A program made the translations under genes and the position numbers. Below are positions 49,201-64,000 of a stretch of DNA of 64,000 nucleotides, in pieces. How positions within the stretch are numbered: the stretch's first letter is position 1; each line of letters starts with the position of its first letter. Below the pieces are notes generated by a model, which was not told the origin of the DNA, did no database searches, and saw only the letters and a list, made by a program, of their open reading frames with translations. The DNA is taken from positions 12,384,032-12,448,031 of the forward strand of contig OY979724.1 in the NCBI GenBank assembly GCA_963855995.1, read 5' to 3'. The DNA comes from Muricea muricata (lineage: Eukaryota > Cnidaria > Anthozoa > Malacalcyonacea > Plexauridae).

Positions 49201-50611
49201 CATCACAACGACAGATCATCTACACCGACAGCAACAACACAAAAACATTAAAACAAAAACAACAATAACGTCAACAAAACAATAACAGTAATGACTCTAG
49301 TTCATTGTCATATCTTCCACCAAAGTCAGAACTTTCTTTTCCTTTCCAAGATGTCGACTTCTCATCGCCCCAGAGCCCACGATCGAGAACAGAACATACA
49401 AGCACATCAAATGAGGAAAAACATAATTTTAAGAGGAACACATCGCTTCAGAAACAACTAAGTTCTGACGAATCGACAAAGCGACCAACATTACTGGATG
49501 AAGCTGCAACTCTTGTCGATGTTAAACCTGTATTTGACAACGACACCGAAATGTGAGTTTTACTCCTTTAGAAGTAGCCAGTCAATGGTCTTTGCGATAG
49601 AAAAAGTACTGTTTGGGGGCAGCCAGCCATTGTTTCTGTTTTTAGATACGACCATCATTTTTGAAGAAGCAAATGGCTGTTGGTAATGCCTCGATAACTT
49701 TATATACTTGGTATTACTAAACACTAGTTACTATACTACGGTATTACTGTAAAAACTAGTTAGATCTAGAGACTGTCGAGAAGAAAATCATCTCTAAAAG
49801 TTGGTTGATAGGAATGTTCCACGTATGTTTTCTGTACTCAGGGTACCGACTTGAATCTAATGACAATTTCCAATCAGCGAGATCAAAATTTGTCTCTAAC
49901 ACGGGAAGTCTGATATTAGAAATGTCGAGAACAAGTTTTTTGTTCTCAGGGCAGCTAATTGAGCCTGATGACAAGTTCGCATAGGCGAGATAAAATTTTT
50001 TATTTAACACGAACAGTGTGATTGGTTGGAAATGTTGGGAACAACTTTTTTCCCCTCAGGCAAGTTAGTTGAGCCAATGACATGTTCAAATTGGCGAGAT
50101 CAAAATTTCTTTCTAACACGAAAAGTGTGATGCTAGAAATGTTTGAAACATCTTTTCTGTGCTCGGGGCAGCTAATTAAGCCAATGACATGGTCAAATCA
50201 GCGATATCGGAATTTCTCTCTAACACGAAAAGTGTGATGTTAGGAATCAGGAATGTTTCCCTACTTAGGGCACTGAATTGAGCTTAATGGTATGTTCAAA
50301 ACGGCGAGATCCCTACCTTTATTGTGCGTCAATTTGTACAGCAAAAATACAATAAGGTTTGTGAGTGAATCCAGATGACTATGACTGGACTATCTTAATC
50401 TAATCACTGTCTAATCACTGTCTTGGCGTATTAGTAAAGAAGCGTTGACATTATTTGTTTTTAATATTTTCATTATAATTTCATTTTATCCAGGACTCAC
50501 TCAGATGAAAAAGTCGACGAACTGCTGGCAAGCCTCGTTTCGTTGTCCGATTATCCCAAGCCGCCCCTTCAACCCAAACGTTCGTTGTCACCCCCCGGGA
50601 AGAATAATTGA
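40201..50611 (+). CDS. BAR-RhoGAP of the ARHGAP17/ARHGAP44 (RICH) family, 554 aa
   Basis: GTPase-activating protein for Rho/Rac/Cdc42 with a membrane-curving BAR domain; vertebrate relatives act at junctions, endosomes and synapses. Eighteen exons: 40201-40253, 41318-41357, 41611-41712, 41919-41995, 42262-42373, 43082-43158, 43790-43913, 43989-44057, 44515-44596, 45068-45198, 46007-46054, 46167-46230, 46320-46401, 46800-46880, 47418-47534, 48616-48701, 49351-49552, 50494-50611. Phases close to 554 aa. The N-terminus MRKQFYRVKQLADQRVGRAE, KKLPHLALAQSM and ARLCGNSQTEVAKDIAEYE match the RICH BAR domain. The RhoGAP domain (about 250-445) has GLFRIAG with the arginine finger near R293, YLRELPEPLLTFEL, and NLAIVIAPNVIW. 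The C-tail (about 449-554) is Ser/Pro-rich and ends in KPPLQPKRSLSPPGKNN. It is much shorter than the human tail, with only one PxxP cluster. Exact paralogue cannot be set; the ancestor of ARHGAP17/44/SH3BP1 is likely. Confidence 0.93.
42732..42914. repeat. Foldback MITE-like element, 183 bp
   Basis: Termini GCAGGGACGTAACTAGAACA and TGTTCTAGTTACATCCTTGG are inverted; arms continue through ATTAATTGGGGG and ATATTCATATATTCATGTTTTGCCCGAC, around a small loop with a second TTTCAAAT/ATTTGAAA hairpin. Intronic in the ARHGAP gene, just 3' of a run of about 17 C at 42679-42696. Confidence 0.9.
44080..44312. repeat. Minisatellite, about 39 bp unit, 5-6 copies
   Basis: The unit alternates AGTTAATAGATGTTACGAT with AAGTTAATAGTTGAAACGAC. 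Later copies are almost identical while the first ones differ by single bases (GAAGCG for GAAACG). It starts about 20 bp after the exon ending at 44057. Confidence 0.9.
44618..44741. repeat. Palindromic element, 124 bp
   Basis: The arms AGACTTGCCCCAAGTCTCGC and GCGAGGCTTGGGGCAAGTCT and the inner CGAAAGGGTTTTGGTAGGG / CCCTATCAAAACCCTTTCG pair almost perfectly around about 15 bp. Intronic, 22 bp after the exon ending at 44596. Confidence 0.9.
44760..45005. repeat. Dispersed repeat, family D
   Basis: Contains GGCTTGATGCAAG, CCACAAGCTTGATGCAAG and AACTTGCATCAAG, shared with 34370-34650 and 46945-47335. Intronic in the ARHGAP gene. Confidence 0.6.
45395..45925. repeat. Minisatellite, 56 bp unit, about 9 copies
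   Basis: The unit contains CTCATGCAAACTCTCTC, TTCTCAACTCTTATCAATT and ATATTAGAGTTAAGTAAA. The central five or six copies are virtually identical; the outer copies at both ends are diverged, as expected for homogenisation by unequal exchange. It fills the intron between the 45068 and 46007 exons. Confidence 0.95.
46529..46737. repeat. Family B foldback element, intact copy
   Basis: The ends are GGTCGGTTGTGCGAAAAGTTG...GGATAGTGATTTTTTT and AAAAATCACTATCCGGTGG...GCGCATAACCGGCCCC, inverted. About 205 bp, in an ARHGAP intron. Confidence 0.8.
46945..47335. repeat. Dispersed repeat, family D, two copies in tandem
   Basis: Two successive segments each contain AACTTGC...CAAGCTCGTGG or CTTGTGG, AAAAGT(C)TTGACAA, CATCAAGCCTGTT and CATCAAGCTGGAGCA. 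The shared order makes this a duplicated element. Intronic in the ARHGAP gene. Confidence 0.7.
47705..47957 (+). repeat. Family A MITE-like element, copy 5
   Basis: Begins TTGATCTGAAAACACGGAAA and GTACTGGCACTAGTTGTC; ends GGTAGCTCGTTCCAGGCC. Same orientation as copies 2 and 3; intronic in the ARHGAP gene. Confidence 0.8.
48124..48330. repeat. Family B foldback element
   Basis: Ends GGGGTCGTTTGTACGAAGGG...CCACCGGATAGTGATTTTTT and AAAAATCACTATCTGGTGG. The interior shares GTTAAAGTCAGTTTTTATC-like text with other B copies (compare 20400-20450). Intronic in the ARHGAP gene. Confidence 0.75.
48735..49066. repeat. Palindrome of about 330 bp with family C core
   Basis: Outer arms GGACCATTCCCCTTTTAGAC and GTCTAAAAGGGGAATCGTTC, then TTGGGAATATTCATTA / TAATGAATATTCCCAA, enclose the family C core (AGCTGGAAAGAGTATCCTAAA ... 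TTTAGGGTGCTCTTTCCAGCT). Intronic in the ARHGAP gene, just after the exon ending at 48701. Confidence 0.85.
49840..50310. repeat. Diverged minisatellite, 105-110 bp unit, about 5 copies
   Basis: Successive phases are marked by CTCAGGGCAGCTAATTGAGCC at about 49840, 49947, 50057, 50162 and 50262. Each is followed by AATGACA-GTTCAAAT-GGCGAGAT and then TTCTAACACGAAAAGTGTGA. Copies differ at many positions, so this array is old. It lies in the last ARHGAP intron. Confidence 0.85.
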
Positions 50612-52222
50612 CAAAACCACTAACAAGGGGGGGGGGATAATTAATATCAAATATGTTCTTTGATTTGATTTCAAAAGACACATGATTTATCAAATTGCGT
50701 GCATCACTCTCCCAAGCAATGGAATTCATGATACACTTGTATTTGAAATTTGATATTGATATATTAGAATAGATTATATATATTAATATTAGAAACCATG
50801 GTGCTACAAGAAAGGATATATTATATCTGTGCAAACAGTAGACATACTAATGAACTCATCAGACACGTCGACCACATAAAAATCTATTCAAAAATGTGAT
50901 CATATCACTTTGGGTAGCTCTGAGTTTTGCATGACAGATTTTTCCCAGCTAGTTCAAATGGCGAGTAATAGAAATTTTTAAATTTTGTACTACCTACAGT
51001 TAATTTTTAACTAGTTTGTACAACTTTTGCACAATTAAGAACAATTCTGAACTGACATTTTGCTAAAACGGTAATTCTAAGAAAAAATACAGCATATTTG
51101 TGTATCAGCGCAGCCCTCTTAAGTGACTGTGGCGCAGAGATACATTGCAATCGTCTGGTTGTCCGTAACAGTAACTCCTAGCCAAACTGGGACTGCATAA
51201 CTTTGCACGACGTAAACTTAGCTGATGCGCCATCATGTTTAAAGGGCTTTTTTAACCACTGAGCTTACACCACACGATAGAAATAACCCGGAAGGTTCAA
51301 TTTCGTCGAAACCTGTCACCTTTTCATGTCGAGCTAAACAAGTGTAATGCAGTTTGCTCCTTGTTTCTACCATTGAAACGAAGGTAATGCTATTATTCAA
51401 CAAAAAAGATCCTTTGAAATAAATTCTATATTCTCTCTAATCGTAGCAACAGGAAAAAATGTAAAGTCAGTGTGGTGGATGGAGAATAACAATGCACTTG
51501 TTTAGGGCACTGGAATGAGCGCAACAAACTGCGTAAATCGTGACTAGTTGCTGCCGCAGCAAGCGAGCCTTCTGGGAGCACTGTAGCTAGCAAAATCCTC
51601 AAATCTTGAGGGAACCAGCATGCAATTTGTTAAAGAGAATCAAGGGTACAAGGTTGGCAATTCGTCAGTGCCCAGCATGCATAGTGTGCGGTTGGGGTAT
51701 AAAATGAAGTGACTGTAATTTGAGCATTCTTTCCAATTGCTCGCGGGATGAGTGTATCATTTATTAAACATACGAAGCAAGATGTCATCCAGAATCTCTC
51801 GGATTCATCCAGGATCCCACAGATTCGTCCACAATGTCTTCACTTTTTTACAGCAGATACATTGTTATCGTCAAACTGTCTATGGGCAGATGCTTTTGCG
51901 CGTAGCGTGCCTATTTTTTTCATATCGCGCGCATTTCAATCGCGCATGCAAAATATGCTAATATTTCCATCTTCGGCATAAATCGGAACATTGTCGGTAG
52001 CTATCGTGGTTTGAAGACTAGATCCAGTCTTCTGATTAAATTCATGCGGAGAAGAAAAGGCAAATGCAAAAAGTAGGACAGAATCGAAGTTCAAAAATTT
52101 AGACAGGTTGAAAGTTTGGTGTTTATTGGGCTAATGTGCAATTAATACTAAATTTTGCATTTTTGGTCATCATTGGGACAGTTTTCAGCGAGGCGAATCC
52201 GAAATTTGTCGAATTAGACGAA
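50612..52222. other. Intergenic spacer ARHGAP / LAMTOR2
   Basis: No supportable exon. Contains ARHGAP 3' flank and the LAMTOR2 promoter region. An exon-like frame just upstream of the LAMTOR2 ATG (52190-52222) could be 5' UTR. A hairpin-prone AT tract occurs at 50750-50790. Confidence 0.5.
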
Positions 52223-53466
52223 ATGCTGAAACCAAGAGTTTTGACGGAGTTGTTGGCTCAGGAGACTACGGGTGGAATTATGAGTACGATGTAAGAATAT
52301 ACCTCAAAATGATACGATTTTGAATTTGGTTTCAATGTATTGATTTAATCACTTGATAAAATTATACAAAGAATGGTGAATTTTGTACTGAGATCTTTGT
52401 CATGTGACGTTACCGTGGTTTTCATGTGGAGGTCAACACGTCAAGTTGACACTAACCAAGTTCTCTTGTGGGGTTTTTTGTAGTCTTTTGAAAAGCAATG
52501 GTTCTTTGCTGGCATTTGCCGGTTCAAGTGACAAAGAAGCAAGGGTAACAGCGGCAATTGCCTCAAGTATATGGAGTGCTTATCATTCAAATATTAAACA
52601 AAGTTTTCACACAGAAAGCTTAAATTTTGTACTGATGGATTGTGATGTATGTTCTTATGTGTATTTGTACCTATTCTGTGCCAATATTTTCTACTTGAGC
52701 ACACACATGTAAACATATGCCAGCTATCAATATTTTTATCCTAACCATTGATCTGAAATTTATAACCTGGATACATATACTCTGTGCAGGGGGGGGGGGC
52801 TCATTCCAACTGTAACCAATTCATGTCATGGAATTTAGCCAATGGCAGTATAGGCAGGTGTTATTATCCTAATTTTAGTTTAAAATACTCCTGGTATAAA
52901 GATATCTGTACTAAATTGTATTAGCTACAAGTGCATATTCATGACAGTGTGATACTGATAGTATACAGCATTGCAGCTGCCATTTTGTTCATATCCCAAG
53001 TAAATATCTTTAGATTTCCTGAGAAATCTTGAAATTCTCAATTTCACTCTCATGTTCCAAGCAATTTTGACCTCAGCCCTCTTATTGTGCTTTCTTGATC
53101 TTTTGATTTTGAGAGCCTTTTTTTTTTAAAACGCTTGCTGGACCAACCAATTGCTCTAAAATTGTTTCATTGTGTCTTTAGGATGGTAAGGTTGCCATAA
53201 CAAGCATTTCAGATCTCTTGCTCTGTCTTCATTCCAAGAAATCTGTTGGTCTTGGACTCCTAAAAGCTAAAGTAAAATTTTATGTGGTATTTTGTTTTGT
53301 TCAGCTTAGGATGAACATTTTGTTGCAGTTGTAGGCTTTGCCAATGGAATTTTCTCTATAACAGTTAACTATTACAATTTTAATCAATGCGTTTCTGTTT
53401 CAGACTATGGCGCTAGCAAAATACTTGGAAGGACCATTATCAGAACTGAATCATGCAGTTGCTTAA
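52223..53466 (+). CDS. LAMTOR2: Ragulator subunit LAMTOR2 (p14, roadblock domain), 127 aa
   Basis: Roadblock/LC7 protein that pairs with LAMTOR3 in the Ragulator complex on late endosomes and lysosomes, anchoring Rag GTPases for mTORC1 and scaffolding MEK1. Exons: 52223-52290, 52484-52646, 53182-53271, 53404-53466; phases close to 127 aa, against about 125 in human. Matching segments: MLKPRVLTELLAQ at the start, GSLLAFAGSSDKEARVTAAI, SNIWSAY-type ASSIWSAY, FVLMDCDDGKVAIT, VGLGLLKAKTMALAKYLEGP. The ATG is chosen because it aligns exactly with the family start; the frame is open upstream to 52190 but has no other suitable ATG. Confidence 0.97.
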
Positions 53467-53868
53467 TGTTTTATGGTTATTTTTTGTTACAATGATGTAA
53501 TATTGATTTTCCAGATAGCTTGAATTAAATATTGTACATTGAAGGACATTGAATTAAATACATGTATTTATATTTTCTTATCATCCCTCCAGTTTCACAT
53601 AGAGACAATCGTTTAAAAATTTCGACCTCACTCCAGTTATATATAGCAGGTTAAGTTAATAAAGGTTAATAAATGCGTATGAGTTTTTTAACCAATCAGA
53701 AAGCGATATCCGAATGACGTCTTAAACTCGTTTCCCACGTTTATGAGTTTCTTCGTCTTTTCACGAAGCTTGCCATTCTCTTCGATGCCTTATCGATTTT
53801 TGCGCTTTTCTTCTGTGCAGAAATCAATTTTTAACACTTCAACAACCTTTACACAACTAGCAAGAACC
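53467..53868. promoter_or_regulatory. Spacer LAMTOR2 / DDX gene, probable promoter and 5' UTR
   Basis: 402 bp between two genes on the same strand. It holds the LAMTOR2 3' end and must contain the helicase promoter. An upstream in-frame ATG at 53743 would add about 42 Ser/Phe-rich residues (SFFVFSRSLPFSSMPYRF). It resembles no DDX5/17 N-terminus and could be a leader or a spurious extension. Confidence 0.5.
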
Positions 53869-62693
<8,825 letters not shown>

Positions 62694-63339
62694 CTCACTT
62701 GATGTTCATAACCATTTTAAATACCATTGAGTTCTGTTCTCGCCTTTTTTTAAACATACAATAAAACGTCCGTCGTGTAAATTTTAGCCAAATTCTTTCC
62801 CTCTTCTAAAAAGGGGCCCGAATGTCAGTACCAAAACCAAAAATAGAAACTACCCTTAATTGTATAGTTAAATTAACTCTGATTTATTTGTGTTGTAACA
62901 TAAGAAAATTTTACTCAAAAGCGATAAATCAAATTAGTGTTGCAAAGGAAAACCCGTTGATTAGCAGTAGTATCATGTTTAATATCAAGCACATGTTCCA
63001 CTACAACGTTTTAACAGTTAAAATAATATAAACAATGTTAAAATCAACTGTATCTACACAATTTGAAGAAACTAAGGGCAAGTGCATTATTACCAGGTAA
63101 AATATATAACTTTAAGTGATCTCAAGCAATCGATGTGAAATAGCTTACAAAATTGTATTCTATTTTGTACGCAAGGCCAGTCTGCACACAGGAAAGTTTA
63201 ACATAGCAGCGGCCGGCAATGGTAAGCTTTACGTCTCGAATAGCATTTGAGGTATTACTTGCGCCGTTTGCTCGCTATTCTTGATAAGCATACAAGTTCC
63301 TAGTGGTTTAATGGTGTTGGCTCTAATCTCTAAAAACCT
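62694..63339. other. Convergent intergenic spacer helicase / GTPBP
   Basis: 646 bp between converging 3' ends. An AATAAA at 62760-62765, about 70 bp after the helicase stop, is a likely polyadenylation signal for that gene. No gene is seen. Confidence 0.6.
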
Positions 63340-63650
63340 TTAAGTCTCGGCTTTTTGCTCCGTAGTCGGTATAGTTCTGTGTTTCTTCTTCCCGTAACGG
63401 TGTTTGTTATGGTGAATGCGCGGTTTCAACTTTGCCACTGGTGCTTGCGTTGGTGGAGGATTTGGAGAAATGTTGACGATGGTACCAACGGCTTTGGTTC
63501 GACCTTCCCTGAACACCATACGGGTGCCAGGTTTGAGCAGTTCTGGTTGTTTTATAAACTTGAAATGTACCAATGCCTTGTCTCCTGTCCTCAGATGCTC
63601 CTTGTTCATCCCCAGAATTGTCGCAGTCTGCCGTATGCTTCCACAATGAA
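63340..63650 (-). CDS. C-terminal coding exon of a GTPBP1/GTPBP2-family GTPase (partial)
   Basis: The exon encodes [35 protein letters not shown] and [18 protein letters not shown], the beta-barrel end of the GTPBP1/2 family, followed by a basic tail ([13 protein letters not shown]) and a stop at 63340-63342. The family are EF-Tu-like translational GTPases linked to mRNA decay and ribosome quality control. The acceptor is at 63650/63651 (TTTTTTTTCAG) and the exon begins mid-codon. The GTPase domain must be encoded beyond the window; I found no further exon in 63651-64000, which is AT-rich. GTPBP1 versus GTPBP2 cannot be separated from this part. Confidence 0.9.
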
Positions 63651-64000
63651 CTGAAAAAAATATTGAACGTGAAAAACAATGTCTTTGAATGTGCGAAGTT
63701 GGGTAATTGTCTCTCTTGAGATACATTCATGTGCGTAATTTAGATGTCTGCGAATAAGTTTGAATTTTGTGTTTATACCATAGACAACTGAAGAAGTTTC
63801 TTTAACTATCCATGTTTATACAAAGTGCTTGAAAGTCATTGATTTCGCTTCCTTCAGTTTCTGGGTGATGAAAACCAGCTATTTTGTTGTTATCAATTAC
63901 TGTTAGGTTATCTATCTTTCAAGTTTTTTGAAATTACAATTTGTGATTACTTATAATTCCCCTTAGTTCTTGAATTTACAACTTCAAATTATTCTCTTCT

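Noticed and set aside
49305..49350. Longer form of RhoGAP exon 17 beginning near 49296
   Set aside because: The phase does not fit the preceding exon; the acceptor at 49350 gives WFFPEDVDFSS, which matches the family.

Overview
The window is eukaryotic and animal. It is AT-rich and intron-rich, its introns follow GT-AG rules with a few GC-AG exceptions, and it carries conserved metazoan genes with unmistakable protein motifs. The dense, short, non-autonomous palindromic repeats and the gene set (GALK1, ECI1, DUS1L, DMC1, an ARHGAP17/44-type RhoGAP, LAMTOR2, a DDX5/17-type helicase, GTPBP1/2) suggest an early-branching metazoan such as a cnidarian or sponge. That is an impression from style and not a proven placement. 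All exon models were built by eye by joining conserved segments at splice sites with matching phase.

Layout. 0.4-1.2 kb is a CTGGC-based satellite. 2.8-5.1 kb (-) is galactokinase, head-to-head with mitochondrial enoyl-CoA delta isomerase at 5.2-8.8 kb (+); only 165 bp separate the two start codons. 9.4-14.8 kb (-) is tRNA-dihydrouridine synthase 1-like, head-to-head (333 bp) with a 14-exon PH plus START domain gene at 15.1-21.8 kb (+). 23.1-29.2 kb (+) is the meiotic recombinase DMC1 in 19 exons, including 8-, 10- and 14-nt microexons. 31.4-35.2 kb (-) is an unrecognised single-pass membrane protein with a very long tyrosine-rich tail, incomplete at its 5' end. 35.2-40.2 kb has no supportable gene. 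40.2-50.6 kb (+) is a BAR-RhoGAP of the ARHGAP17/44 (RICH) family, with minisatellites in several introns. 52.2-53.5 kb (+) is LAMTOR2. 53.9-62.7 kb (+) is a DDX5/DDX17-like RNA helicase with a prion-like tail. 63.3-63.65 kb (-) is the last coding exon of a GTPBP1/GTPBP2 family GTPase that continues beyond the window.

The genes do not form one pathway. They cover sugar and fatty-acid metabolism, tRNA modification, lipid transfer, meiosis, signalling, mTORC1 scaffolding and RNA metabolism. The introns and spacers are filled with several families of foldback (MITE-like) elements, some nested in one another, plus four minisatellite arrays and one tRNA-derived sequence.

The strongest candidates for something undescribed are the tyrosine-tail membrane protein, which has four YxN motifs and resembles the transmembrane adaptors of vertebrate immune signalling in design only; the compact PH-START protein; the microexon fragmentation of DMC1; and a foldback family whose core hairpin is framed by different outer inverted arms at each site.
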